A stretch of 51,963 nt of DNA from Roseovarius lutimaris (GTDB lineage Bacteria > Pseudomonadota > Alphaproteobacteria > Rhodobacterales > Rhodobacteraceae). Position numbers and translations under genes: made by a program. Of this stretch, positions 1-7,978 are shown one piece after another (within the stretch, counting starts at the first letter, position 1; each line of letters starts with the position of its first letter). Location: NCBI RefSeq assembly GCF_900115165.1, contig NZ_FOVP01000024.1:1-51963 (forward strand), read 5' to 3'. The notes beneath the pieces are model-generated. The model did no database searches. It was given only the letters and a program-made list of their open reading frames with translations, and was not told where the DNA came from.

Positions 1-1
1 G

Positions 2-228
2 GACGGCAAAGGCGCTTGGCGCGACAATCGGATGATTGAGCGCTGTGGCGGTCACTGAAATATGAATGCGTCTACCTCAACGCTTTTGAGACCGGCTCAG
101 AAATGCGGGCGGGCATCGGTAAATGGCTGACCTACTACAACTCTGAGCGCCCCCATTCGACGCACGGGTTATTGACCCCCGATGAGGTATACGCCAACAA
201 AACAGAACCAATGAGATTAGCAGCCTGA
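2..228 (+). pseudogene. IS3-family transposase, C-terminal fragment with frameshift
   Basis: The reading frame starts outside the window and encodes the end of an IS3-type DDE integrase core. Residues DGKGAWRDNRMIER are read in one frame. After about position 42 the expected continuation (LWRSLKYE, then YNSERPHSTHG) is found only in the next frame, ending at the TGA at 226-228. One base is therefore missing near 42-43. This lies inside the catalytic domain, not at the orfA/orfB junction where IS3 elements use programmed frameshifting, so the copy is dead. The element end is probably near 280-286, where a GGACCA terminus-like sequence occurs. Confidence 0.8.
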
Positions 229-332
229 AGTGAAACCCTGATCCATCTTAACAAGGCTGCAAACTGGTCGAAAAAGCAGGACCACCTCTCTGTTCAAGCA
301 GATCGTAAGGCGGAAGCTTAAGCTAAACCAAA

Positions 333-365
333 CTTTGGCTGGGGGATATGTTCCTCCAGCCAAAG
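333..365. terminator. 14-bp stem-loop (possible terminator)
   Basis: CTTTGGCTGGGGGA (333-346) pairs with TCCTCCAGCCAAAG (352-365) through one G-U wobble and a 5-nt loop. Read on the minus strand it is followed by a T-rich stretch, so it could end minus-strand transcription coming from the tRNA-fragment side. No convincing gene is present between 286 and 577. Confidence 0.4.
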
Positions 366-531
366 AAATCTTGGGAAATCTGCAATGCAGAACCTGTTCA
401 CGCTAAGAATGGAGGGTATGGGCAGGGAGTCGTCAAAGCTCTGCGGATTTCATGCAGCAAAATTGCCACACCGATGACCGTGGTTCGGTTGCTTCCACAG
501 TGCTTCCACGCCCAAATTTCCAATGCAAAGA

Positions 532-547
532 ATCGCCCGGAGGCGAT
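532..547 (-). terminator. small hairpin downstream of tRNA fragment
   Basis: ATCGCC and GGCGAT form a 6-bp stem with a 4-nt loop. On the minus strand the stem is followed by TCTTTG. It lies about 30 nt beyond the 3' end of the tRNA fragment, where a tRNA terminator would be expected. Confidence 0.4.
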
Positions 548-577
548 CAATAAGTCTCTGATATTATTTAGTAAAAC

Positions 578-635
578 TGGTTGCGGGAGTAGGATTTGAA
601 CCTACGACCTTCAGGTTATGAGCCTGATGCGCTCT
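578..635 (-). other. 3' fragment of a Met-type tRNA gene (CAT), probable att remnant
   Basis: The minus strand shows the anticodon arm (stem TCAGG/CCTGA, loop CTCATAA), variable region, T arm (GTAGG TTCAAAT CCTAC), acceptor 3' strand and encoded CCA. The 5' half (acceptor 5' strand and D arm) is missing; sequence above 635 does not match it. The base corresponding to position 72 is A, a feature of initiator tRNA-fMet, so an fMet origin is likely. A tRNA 3' end without its 5' half is the usual footprint of a tyrosine-recombinase integration event. It is not a functional tRNA gene. Confidence 0.75.
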
Positions 636-690
636 TTTGGCCGAAAGCAATTTTCAGTCCGAACCCGAGATGTTGATGGCAACGTAGATC

Positions 691-730
691 ATATAACTGA
701 TACTTCTATTATAGTACTGATAAGTATCAA
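691..730. repeat. AT-rich direct and inverted repeats
   Basis: ACTGATA occurs at 696-702 and 716-722, exactly 20 nt apart. TGATACTT (698-705) is the inverted partner of AAGTATCA (722-729). The composition is much more AT-rich than the flanks. It could be a regulator operator or integrase/excisionase arm sites left from the mobile element next to the tRNA fragment. The stretch 730-840 shows no other feature I can support. Confidence 0.45.
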
Positions 731-840
731 CTTTCTAACTTGACAACACTCCCGCCGGAGGCGTCCCGCGCGCATGACTTGCCCTGCGCTTTGCGGTTTG
801 AGACTTGCCCTTCGCGATTTGCGCCAATAACACCGATGCC

Positions 841-1653
841 ATGAAGATATTGTTTCTAGGCGATGTGATGGGCCGTGCGGGACGCGCGGCGGTGGCCGAG
901 ACCCTGCGGCGCTTGCGCACAGAGTGGCGGCTGGATTTCGTTGTGGTCAACGGCGAGAATGCCTCGGGCGGGATGGGGCTGACCGGCGCCCATGCCAGGG
1001 GGCTTTTCGAAGCGGGCGCCGATTGCGTCACGCTTGGCGATCATGCCTTTGATCAAAAGGACATGCTTCAGGCGATTGGCAACGAGACCCGCATCATCCG
1101 ACCGCTGAATTTTGCCAAGAACGCACCGGGACGTGGCCACCGGGTTTTTACTGACGCGCGCGGGCGCAAGGTTCTGGTGGCGCAGGTGTTGGGCCAGGTG
1201 TTCATGAAGCGCGCCTTTGATGATCCGTTTTCCGCCATCGACGAGGTGCTGCGCGCCCATCCCCCCGGCGGCGCGGTGCAGGCGGCGATCGTCGATATGC
1301 ATTGCGAGGCGACCTCGGAAAAGATGGCGATGGGGCATTTCTGCGATGGGCGCGCCAGCCTTGTGGTCGGCACCCATACCCATATCCCGACCGCCGATAC
1401 CCAGATCCTGCCGGGTGGCACCGCCTTTCAGGGCGATGCGGGCATGTGCGGCGATTACCTCAGCGTGATCGGCATGGACAAGACCGAGCCGATGCGCCGC
1501 TTCGTGACCGGCATGGGCAAGGAACGCTTTACCCCGGCGCTTGGCGCGGCGACCGTGTCGGGCGTTTACGTGGAAACCGACGACAAGACCGGCAAGGCCA
1601 CCAGGGTGTCGATGGTCCGGCAAGGCGGCCGGTTGGAGCAGGCAGGCCCGTGA
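841..1653 (+). CDS. ymdB: YmdB/TIGR00282-type metallophosphoesterase
   Basis: A 270-residue calcineurin-fold phosphoesterase of the YmdB family, whose members hydrolyse cyclic nucleotides such as 2',3'-cNMPs. Metal-site motifs are in order: GDVMGRAG (Asp8), NGENASGG (Glu39, Asn40), GDHAFD (Asp67, His68), VDMHCEATSE (His154) and GTHTHIPTAD (His179, His181). The start at ATG 841 gives the canonical MKILFLGDVMG N-terminus; no strong Shine-Dalgarno is visible. No signal peptide, so cytoplasmic. The stop overlaps the GTG start of the EamA gene (GTGA), implying translational coupling with 1650 and then 2594. It is the first clear core gene next to the left-edge mobile debris. The family call is firm, the substrate is not. 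Confidence 0.9.
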   Translation: MKILFLGDVMGRAGRAAVAETLRRLRTEWRLDFVVVNGENASGGMGLTGAHARGLFEAGADCVTLGDHAFDQKDMLQAIGNETRIIRPLNFAKNAPGRGHRVFTDARGRKVLVAQVLGQVFMKRAFDDPFSAIDEVLRAHPPGGAVQAAIVDMHCEATSEKMAMGHFCDGRASLVVGTHTHIPTADTQILPGGTAFQGDAGMCGDYLSVIGMDKTEPMRRFVTGMGKERFTPALGAATVSGVYVETDDKTGKATRVSMVRQGGRLEQAGP

Positions 1654-2597
1654 GGGACCGCGCCGGTCTGACGCTGGCACTTATGGCGATGGGGGCGGGC
1701 TGGGGCCTGTCGGTGGCGCTTGCCAAGATCGCCGTCAGCACCGGCCATCAGCCCTTTGGCCTTATTTTTTGGCAATTGGTGATCAGCGTGGTGGTGCTTG
1801 GCGCCATCACCCGCGCACGCGGCAAGCGGTTAGAGCTGGGACACGCCTATTGGCGATTGTTCATCATGGTGGCCCTGTTCGGCGCGGTTCTGCCGGATAT
1901 CTTTTTTTACGCCTCGGCGGCGCGTCTGCCCGGCGGTGTCATGGCGATCGTTATCTCGACGGTGCCGATGTTTTCGCTGCCGATTGCGATTCTGCTTGGA
2001 AACGAAAGCTTCGTGTGGCGCCGGATGCTGGGGCTGTGCCTCGGGCTGGCGGGAATCGCGCTTTTGATCGGCCCCGAGGCAAGCCTGCCGGATCGCGCCA
2101 TGGCCGCCTTTGTGCCGCTCGCGCTTGTTGCGCCGCTGCTTTATGCGACCGAGGGCAATCTTGTGGCCCGCTGGGGCACGCAGGGGCTTGATTCCGTTCA
2201 GACATTGCTGGCGGCTTCGCTGATCGGGGCGGTCCTGATGCTGCCGCTGGCCCTGCTCAGCGGTCAGTGGATCGACCCGCTGGCCGGGTTCGGCGCGCCC
2301 GAGGCGGCGCTTGTGGCTGGCGCGGTCATTCATGCGCTGGTTTATGCGGGGTATGTTTGGATGGTGGGGCGGGCCGGATCGGTCTTTGCGGCGCAGACCA
2401 GCTATCTGGTGACCGGCTTTGGCGTGCTCTGGTCAATCTGGCTTTTGCAGGAGGTCTATTCGCCCTATATCTGGGCGGCCCTCGGGTTGATGCTGGGCGG
2501 GATATTTCTGGTACAGCCGCGGGCGCGGATCGGGCTTGCCCCTGTGCCTGTCATCGGGGACACTGACGTGAAACCACATGAGGGCTCTGATACGTGA
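1650..2597 (+). CDS. EamA/DMT-family transporter
   Basis: A 315-residue integral membrane protein with about ten hydrophobic segments and two EamA-type halves, the drug/metabolite transporter architecture. The first helix (GLTLALMAMGAGWGLSVALA) has the typical Gly/Ala-rich pattern. The GTG start at 1650 overlaps the preceding TGA in a GTGA arrangement, and the next gene is coupled in the same way at 2594, so 841-4375 reads as one operon. The substrate cannot be read from sequence; members export amino acids or other metabolites, or act as permeases. A longer frame continues upstream inside ymdB, but it is out of register with any EamA homology there and was not used. Confidence 0.85.
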   Translation: MRDRAGLTLALMAMGAGWGLSVALAKIAVSTGHQPFGLIFWQLVISVVVLGAITRARGKRLELGHAYWRLFIMVALFGAVLPDIFFYASAARLPGGVMAIVISTVPMFSLPIAILLGNESFVWRRMLGLCLGLAGIALLIGPEASLPDRAMAAFVPLALVAPLLYATEGNLVARWGTQGLDSVQTLLAASLIGAVLMLPLALLSGQWIDPLAGFGAPEAALVAGAVIHALVYAGYVWMVGRAGSVFAAQTSYLVTGFGVLWSIWLLQEVYSPYIWAALGLMLGGIFLVQPRARIGLAPVPVIGDTDVKPHEGSDT

Positions 2598-4375
2598 TCG
2601 AACTTTTGGGTCTGTCCCAGACCGGACAGGCATTTCTGGCACTGGCGGTCGTCGCGGCGATGTTCGTGCTGTTTGTGCGTGAAACCTATCCGACCGAAGT
2701 GGTGGCCATCGCCGGTGTGGCGGTCTTGCTGGCGGTTGGCATTCTGCCCTATCAATCCGCGCTAACGGTGTTTTCCAACCCCGCGCCCTGGACGATTGCG
2801 GCGATGTTCATCGTGATGGGCGCGCTTGTGCGCACCGGCGCGCTTGATGCCTTTACCTCGCTTGCGGATCGCCAGGCGCAGGTCAACCCGCGTGTCGCCA
2901 TCGGCATGCTTCTGGCGGCGGTGGTTGTCGCCTCGGCCTTCATGAACAATACGCCCGTGGTCGTGGTGATGATCCCGGTGTTTGTGCAACTGGCGCGCAC
3001 GCTTCAGATTCCGGTCAGCAAGCTTTTGATTCCGCTTTCTTACGCGGCCATCCTTGGGGGCACGACCACCCTGATCGGCACCTCGACCAACCTGCTGGTG
3101 GATGGGGTGGCCCGCACGCAGGGGATGGAGGCCTTTACCATCTTCGAGATCACACCGCTTGGCATCATCCTGGTGATCTGGGGGGCGATTTATCTGCGGT
3201 TTTTCGGGCCGTTCCTGTTACCGGTGCGCGACAGCATGGCCGATATGCTGTCGGATCGCTCGCGGATGAAGTTTTTCACCGAGGCGGTGATCCCGCCCGA
3301 AAGCAACCTGATCGGGCGCGAGGTTGCCGGGGTTCAGCTTTTTAAACGCGAGGGCGTGCGCCTGATCGACGTGATCCGGGGGGATCTGTCGCTGCGTCGC
3401 AACCTTAGCGGCGTGACCCTTCAGGTCGGCGACCGCGTGGTTCTGCGCACCCAGATGACCGAACTGCTCAGCCTGCAACGCGACAAAAGCCTCAAGCGGG
3501 TCGATCAGGTGTCGGCGGTCGAGACCAGCACCGTCGAGGTGCTGATCACGCCGGGCTGCAAGATGGTGGGCCGCTCGCTTGGCGGCATGCGCCTGCGGCG
3601 GCGCTATGGGGTCTATCCGCTGGCGGTGCACCGGCGGAACCAGAATATCGGCCGCCAGCTTGACGATCTCGTGGTGCGGGTCGGCGATACGCTTTTGCTT
3701 GAAGGCGCGCCCGAGGATATTCAGCGCCTGTCGCGGGAAATGGATATGGTCGATGTCTCGCGCCCCTCGGCGCGGGCGTTTCGCCGTGGCCACGCGCCGC
3801 TGGCGGTGCTTGCCCTTCTGGGGATCGTGATCATGGCGGCGCTTGGCGTGGCGCCAATCCTTGCGCTTGCGGTGATTGCGGTGGCGGTTGTGCTTTTGGC
3901 GCGCTGCATTGATGCGGATGAGGCATTTTCATTCGTCGACGGGCAATTGCTTGCGCTCATCTTTGCGATGCTGGCGATTGGCGCGGCGCTTCAGGCCTCG
4001 GGGGCGGTCGAATTGATCGTCGGGGCGATTGCGCCCGCGCTGTCGGTTCTACCTGGCTTCCTGGTGATCTGGATGATTTACCTGCTGACCTCGGTCCTGA
4101 CCGAACTGGTGTCGAACAACGCCGTGGCGGTAGTTGTTACGCCGATTGCCATCGGTCTTGCCGATGCCATGGGGTTTGATGCACGCCCGCTTGTGGTGGC
4201 GGTGATGGTCGCCGCAAGTGCGAGTTTCGCCACGCCCATCGGCTATCAGACCAACACGCTTGTCTATGGGCCGGGGGGCTATCGCTTTACCGACTTCCTG
4301 CGCGTCGGGGTGCCGCTGAATCTGAGCGTCGGCCTCCTGGCCTCGGCGCTGATCCCGCTGATCTGGCCGCTTTGA
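2594..4375 (+). CDS. SLC13-family permease with two TrkA-C (RCK_C) domains
   Basis: A 593-residue protein of the divalent anion:Na+ symporter (SLC13/DASS) superfamily. An N-terminal membrane half (1-205) has [12 protein letters not shown] and a [10 protein letters not shown] clamp. Two soluble RCK_C-like domains follow (about 215-295 and 305-390), then a C-terminal membrane half with the mirror motifs [15 protein letters not shown] and [13 protein letters not shown]. This permease-RCK-RCK-permease layout is typical of bacterial sulfate/thiosulfate or C4-dicarboxylate carriers. The GTG start overlaps the upstream TGA. A Na+-coupled anion uptake role in the inner membrane is likely; the particular anion is unknown. 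Confidence 0.87.
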   Translation: MIELLGLSQTGQAFLALAVVAAMFVLFVRETYPTEVVAIAGVAVLLAVGILPYQSALTVFSNPAPWTIAAMFIVMGALVRTGALDAFTSLADRQAQVNPRVAIGMLLAAVVVASAFMNNTPVVVVMIPVFVQLARTLQIPVSKLLIPLSYAAILGGTTTLIGTSTNLLVDGVARTQGMEAFTIFEITPLGIILVIWGAIYLRFFGPFLLPVRDSMADMLSDRSRMKFFTEAVIPPESNLIGREVAGVQLFKREGVRLIDVIRGDLSLRRNLSGVTLQVGDRVVLRTQMTELLSLQRDKSLKRVDQVSAVETSTVEVLITPGCKMVGRSLGGMRLRRRYGVYPLAVHRRNQNIGRQLDDLVVRVGDTLLLEGAPEDIQRLSREMDMVDVSRPSARAFRRGHAPLAVLALLGIVIMAALGVAPILALAVIAVAVVLLARCIDADEAFSFVDGQLLALIFAMLAIGAALQASGAVELIVGAIAPALSVLPGFLVIWMIYLLTSVLTELVSNNAVAVVVTPIAIGLADAMGFDARPLVVAVMVAASASFATPIGYQTNTLVYGPGGYRFTDFLRVGVPLNLSVGLLASALIPLIWPL

Positions 4376-4461
4376 GACGGTCTTTGCCGCAAGGCGTTGC
4401 CCTGCGTGTCTCAAGCGGATATGACAAGCCAAATTTTTCCGGACCTGCAGGAGACGTCATA

Positions 4462-5211
4462 ATGGCCGGCCATTCAAAATGGGCAAATATCCAACACCGT
4501 AAAGGGCGCCAGGACGCCGTGCGGGGCAAGCTTTTCTCTAAATTTTCCAAAGAGATCACGGTTGCCGCGAAAATGGGCGACCCGGACCCTGACAAGAACC
4601 CGCGCCTGCGTCTTGCGATAAAAGAGGCCAAGGCCCAGTCGATGCCCAAGGACAATATCGAACGCGCCATCAAGAAGGCGATGGGCGGCGAGGGTGAGGA
4701 TTATGAAGAAATCCGCTATGAGGGCTATGGCCCCAATGGCGTGGCGGTGATCGTCGAGGCGATGACCGACAACCGCAACCGCACCGCCAGCACCGTGCGC
4801 TCGACCTTTTCCAAGAACGGCGGCAACCTTGGCGAAACCGGCTCGGTCGGTTTCATGTTCGAACGCAAGGGCGAAATCAGCTATCCCGCCGAAGTGGGCG
4901 ATGGCGACACGGTGATGATGGCCGCGATCGAGGCCGGTGCCGAGGACGTGGAAAGCACCGAGGATGGTCATGTGATCTGGTGCGTCGACAGCGATCTCAA
5001 TGACGTTGCCACCGCGCTTGAGGCCGAGCTTGGCGAGAGCACCTCGACCAAGCTTGTGTGGAAACCGGTGACCACCACCGAGATGGACCTTGAGGGCATG
5101 CAAAAGCTGATGAAGCTGATCGACGCGCTTGAGGATGACGACGACGTGCAGCGCGTCACCACCAATTTCGAGGCCTCCGACGAGGTCATGGAACAGCTTG
5201 GCGCGGAGTAA
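4462..5211 (+). CDS. yebC: YebC/PmpR-family regulatory protein
   Basis: A 249-residue member of the YebC/TACO1 family with the invariant N-terminus [17 protein letters not shown]. Members act as DNA-binding regulators or help ribosomes at proline stretches. All three YebC regions are present: the basic N-terminal domain, the [11 protein letters not shown] helix, and an acidic C-terminal half. ATG 4462 follows a good CAGGAG site; an upstream in-frame extension to 4372 adds residues foreign to the family. It is 86 nt from the permease stop, so it may have its own promoter. In many proteobacteria it sits near ruvC; it does not here. Confidence 0.95.
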   Translation: MAGHSKWANIQHRKGRQDAVRGKLFSKFSKEITVAAKMGDPDPDKNPRLRLAIKEAKAQSMPKDNIERAIKKAMGGEGEDYEEIRYEGYGPNGVAVIVEAMTDNRNRTASTVRSTFSKNGGNLGETGSVGFMFERKGEISYPAEVGDGDTVMMAAIEAGAEDVESTEDGHVIWCVDSDLNDVATALEAELGESTSTKLVWKPVTTTEMDLEGMQKLMKLIDALEDDDDVQRVTTNFEASDEVMEQLGAE

Positions 5212-5229
5212 GGCGCAGGTCCGGCGGGG

Positions 5230-5251
5230 CGTGGGTTTCACCCACCCTACG
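5230..5251. repeat. dispersed 22-bp palindromic repeat, copy 1
   Basis: CGTGGGTTTCACCCACCCTA followed by CG lies between the convergent ends of yebC and the ArgP-type gene. GTGGGT/ACCCAC pair around a short centre, so RNA from either strand would form a hairpin. An identical 22-mer occurs at 30000-30021 inside lolD. It may serve here as a bidirectional terminator. Confidence 0.7.
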
Positions 5252-5276
5252 GGCGATTGAGAGCGATGTTTTCGGC

Positions 5277-6164
5277 TCAGGCGGGCGGATAGAGCGTCTC
5301 GCGCGCCGCCCGTCGCAAGGCGCGGGTGAGCGGTGTCAGGGCCGCGCCCAAAACCCGGCTTGATTGCCAATAGAGCGGCGTATCAAGCGCGCTGTCCGTC
5401 ATCAGCGGCACGAGCGCGCCCGAGGCGAGCGCATCGGCGACCAAAGGCTCGGGGTTGAGGCCCCAGCCAAGCCCAAGCCGGGCGGCGGCGACAAAGCCCT
5501 GCGAGGACGGGATCATGTGGCAGGGCGGCGCAATCGTCCGCCCCAGATGCCGGGTCATCCATGTTTCCTGAAGCCGGTCCTTGGCGTCAAAACGCAGCAT
5601 CGGTGCCGCGCCGAGCGATTTGGCCGTGAGCCCATCCGCAAAGTGACGAGCCATGAAGGCCGGGCTCGCGGTTGCGATATAGCGCAGGCGGCCCAGAGGA
5701 ACCGCATCACAGCCGGGCAGGGGATTTGCGCGGGTGCTCAGCGCGCCAAGCACCTCGCCGCGCGTCAGCCGGTCATGGGCGGCGTCCTGATCATCTATCA
5801 CCAGATCGAACAGCTGATCGGGCAGGTCGGCCAGGGCGGCGGGCAACCATGTGGCAAGGCTATCGGCATTCACCGCAAGGCGCAGCCGGGTGTGCGGCGC
5901 GGGGCCAAGGGCGGTAAAATCTTTCGCCAACCGCGCCTCAAGCAGGGCGATCTGATCGGCATGGGCGGCAAGGCGCAACCCGGCCGCAGTGCCTGTCGAG
6001 GGTTGGCCGCGATGCACAAGCTGTGCGCCGACGCGGGCCTCAAGCGCCTTGAGACGTTGGGAAATTGCCGATTGGGTCAGGCCCAGATCTGCGGCGGCGG
6101 CGTCGAAACTTCCGCGGCGTAAAATGGCCGAGAGCGCGGCGAGGTGTTGTGGATCGAGGTGCAT
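5277..6164 (-). CDS. argP: LysR-family regulator, ArgP (IciA/LysG) type
   Basis: A 295-residue LysR-type regulator. The N-terminal winged HTH (residues 4-60) reads LAALSAILRRGSFDAAAADL and then LTQSAISQRLKALE; an effector-binding domain follows from about 90. The sequence pattern (LDPQHLAAL at the N-terminus, LVHRG in the wing) fits ArgP/LysG. It is divergent from a LysE-type exporter at 6266 with a 101-bp gap, the classical regulator/exporter pair that responds to lysine or arginine. It probably activates the exporter when basic amino acids accumulate. The ATG at 6164 is the only sensible start. Confidence 0.88.
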   Translation of the reverse strand: MHLDPQHLAALSAILRRGSFDAAAADLGLTQSAISQRLKALEARVGAQLVHRGQPSTGTAAGLRLAAHADQIALLEARLAKDFTALGPAPHTRLRLAVNADSLATWLPAALADLPDQLFDLVIDDQDAAHDRLTRGEVLGALSTRANPLPGCDAVPLGRLRYIATASPAFMARHFADGLTAKSLGAAPMLRFDAKDRLQETWMTRHLGRTIAPPCHMIPSSQGFVAAARLGLGWGLNPEPLVADALASGALVPLMTDSALDTPLYWQSSRVLGAALTPLTRALRRAARETLYPPA

Positions 6165-6265
6165 TAGAATTTCTTATGCCAGATGAGGATTATACGTTTG
6201 AGTAATGACGCGCACGACGTTACGCAAGCGGGCATTATTGACCCAAAAAGACAGGGACCCGACCC
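6165..6265. promoter_or_regulatory. divergent argP-lysE control region
   Basis: This short gap separates two divergent genes and must hold both promoters and the LysR-type operator. It is AT-richer at 6165-6205, next to the regulator, as expected for the T-N11-A boxes of LysR proteins. I could not assign an exact box. Confidence 0.5.
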
Positions 6266-6859
6266 ATGCAGGCAGAAATTGCAGGATTTGCCCTTGGCCT
6301 GAGCCTTATTCTGGCGATCGGGTCGCAGAATGCCTTTGTGTTGCGCCAGGGGTTGCGGCGCGAGCATGTGCTGGCCGTCGTGTTGGTCTGTGCGCTCTCG
6401 GATGCGGCGCTGATCACCTTTGGGGTGACCGGGTTTGGCGCATTGGCCGAGCGGGTGCCGGGGCTAGAGCGGGTAATGCGCTATGGCGGGGCCGCCTTTC
6501 TGATCTGGTACGGCGCGCGCAGTTTTCTCACCGCCTGGCGCGGTGGCGAGGTGCTTGAGGCGGGCGCGGGCGCCGGCAGCTTGCGGCGCGCGGTGCTGAC
6601 CTGTCTGGCGCTGACCTGGCTCAATCCGCATGTCTATCTCGATACGGTGGTTCTGCTCGGGTCGGTGTCGTCGCAATATGGTGACAGGCTCGGGTTCGGC
6701 CTCGGCGCGGTCAGCGCAAGCTTTGTGTTCTTTTTCTGCCTTGGCTATGGCGCGCGGCTATTGGCGCCGCTGTTTCGCCGCGAGCTAAGCTGGCGGGTGC
6801 TGGACGCCGGGATCGGCGTGGTGATGTGGGTGATTGCCGCGCGGTTGCTCACGGGGTGA
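6266..6859 (+). CDS. lysE: LysE/ArgO-family amino-acid exporter
   Basis: A 197-residue membrane protein with five to six hydrophobic helices. It carries the LysE-family N-terminal signature (GLSLILAIGSQNAFVLRQGL) and the conserved WLNPHVYLDTV segment in the second half. Members export lysine, arginine or their analogues. The start ATG 6266 begins directly at the first helix. The divergent ArgP-type gene supports a basic amino acid substrate. Length is normal for the family (about 200). Confidence 0.92.
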   Translation: MQAEIAGFALGLSLILAIGSQNAFVLRQGLRREHVLAVVLVCALSDAALITFGVTGFGALAERVPGLERVMRYGGAAFLIWYGARSFLTAWRGGEVLEAGAGAGSLRRAVLTCLALTWLNPHVYLDTVVLLGSVSSQYGDRLGFGLGAVSASFVFFFCLGYGARLLAPLFRRELSWRVLDAGIGVVMWVIAARLLTG

Positions 6860-6984
6860 GACCCGTTTTGTCGGCTCAAACCAGGTCATGCCATGCGTTT
6901 GGTGGGATTCAGGGTTGCGTAAAATGCATGCAAATGCGGCGCCGGGCGCTCGACAGCGAGAGATTCCCGTGAGTTAATGGCAGG

Positions 6985-7908
6985 ATGCGCGCAGAACCGA
7001 CCCTTACGCCAGAGACGACCCCAAAGCCGGGATTGGGCATCTTCTGGATGGTGGTGACGGGTATCCTTTTTGTTGGGGTGACGGCGCTTGTGAAGGTGCT
7101 TGGCACGCGGGTTCCGGCGCCACAGGCGGCTTTTTTGCGATATGCGATGGGGCTTGTGTTTCTGCTGCCGATGTTGCGACCGTTGATGCGGTTGCGGCTT
7201 GAGCGGCGGATCTGGCTTATGTTCGGCGCGCGCGGGGCGGTGCATACGGTCGCTGTGGCGCTGTGGTTCTTTGCCATGGCGCGCATTCCGATCGCCGATG
7301 TGACGGCGATGAATTACCTCTCGCCGATTTACGTGACCCTCGGCGCGGCGCTTTTTCTAGGCGAAACGCTGGCGCTGCGCCGGGTGCTGGCGGTGGTGGC
7401 GGCCCTGATCGGGGCACTGATCATCCTGCGGCCCGGATTTCGCGAGGTTGGACCGGGGCATTTTGCCATGCTGTTCACGGCGGTGTTTTTCGGTGCGTCC
7501 TACCTGACGGCGAAGGTGTTGTCGGGGCGCTGTAGCGCGGGGATCGTGGTGGCGATGCTGTCGATCACGGTGACCATCGGGCTGGCGCCGCTGGCGGCGG
7601 CGGTTTGGGTGACGCCGACGCTGGGCGAACTTGCAATCCTGGCCGCGGTGGCTTGCCTCGCGACGGCGGGGCACTACACGATGACGCTGGCGTTCGGGGC
7701 GGCCCCGCTGGCGGTGACACAGCCGGTGACCTTCCTGCAACTGGTCTGGGCGGTGGCGCTTGGGGCCTTGGTCTTTGGCGAGGGGGTGGATGTGTTCGTG
7801 GTGCTGGGCGGCACGGTGATCGTGGCGGCGATCAGTTTCATCAGCTGGCGCGAGTCGGTGCTCAAGCGGCGCGCGATCACGCCTGTGGTTTCGGCCACCA
7901 AGGTCTGA
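6985..7908 (+). CDS. EamA/DMT-family transporter
   Basis: A 307-residue protein with ten predicted membrane helices in two EamA repeats (about 17-150 and 165-290), preceded by a short polar N-terminus. Motifs such as VTAMNYLSPIYVTLGAALFL at the end of the first repeat are typical. Inner-membrane exporter of unknown substrate. It follows lysE by 125 nt and may be a separate unit. It is distinct from the EamA protein at 1650. It ends just before a composite intergenic repeat that separates it from the convergent choV. Confidence 0.88.
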   Translation: MRAEPTLTPETTPKPGLGIFWMVVTGILFVGVTALVKVLGTRVPAPQAAFLRYAMGLVFLLPMLRPLMRLRLERRIWLMFGARGAVHTVAVALWFFAMARIPIADVTAMNYLSPIYVTLGAALFLGETLALRRVLAVVAALIGALIILRPGFREVGPGHFAMLFTAVFFGASYLTAKVLSGRCSAGIVVAMLSITVTIGLAPLAAAVWVTPTLGELAILAAVACLATAGHYTMTLAFGAAPLAVTQPVTFLQLVWAVALGALVFGEGVDVFVVLGGTVIVAAISFISWRESVLKRRAITPVVSATKV

Positions 7909-7911
7909 GGC

Positions 7912-7974
7912 GGGGGCGCTGCCCCCGTCGCGCAAGGCGCGACTCCCCCGGAGTATTTATCGAACGGTGAAAGG
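7912..7974. repeat. composite intergenic repeat, copy 1 (hairpin plus GGAGTATTT block)
   Basis: GGGGGCGCTGCCCCC (7912-7926) is a short hairpin. It is followed by a GCGCAAGGCGCG dyad and then GGAGTATTTATCGAACGGTG (from 7950). The same order of modules recurs at 32044-32104, and the last module alone recurs at 14882-14906 and 16971-16993. Position at a convergent gene end suggests a terminator-like role. Confidence 0.7.
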
Positions 7975-7978
7975 GCGA

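Noticed and set aside
38..60. Programmed frameshift in the left IS3 transposase
   Set aside because: Programmed sites lie between orfA and orfB; this one is inside the catalytic core near the C-terminus.
348..599. 83-residue plus-strand frame near the left edge
   Set aside because: It begins inside a hairpin, runs into the tRNA fragment, and has no family pattern.
1302..1649. N-terminal extension of the EamA gene at 1650
   Set aside because: The upstream open frame is an out-of-frame shadow of ymdB; the GTG at 1650 starts directly at the first helix.
4474..5370. 298-residue minus-strand frame opposite yebC
   Set aside because: His/Arg-rich antisense product of a GC-rich gene; yebC is clearly real.
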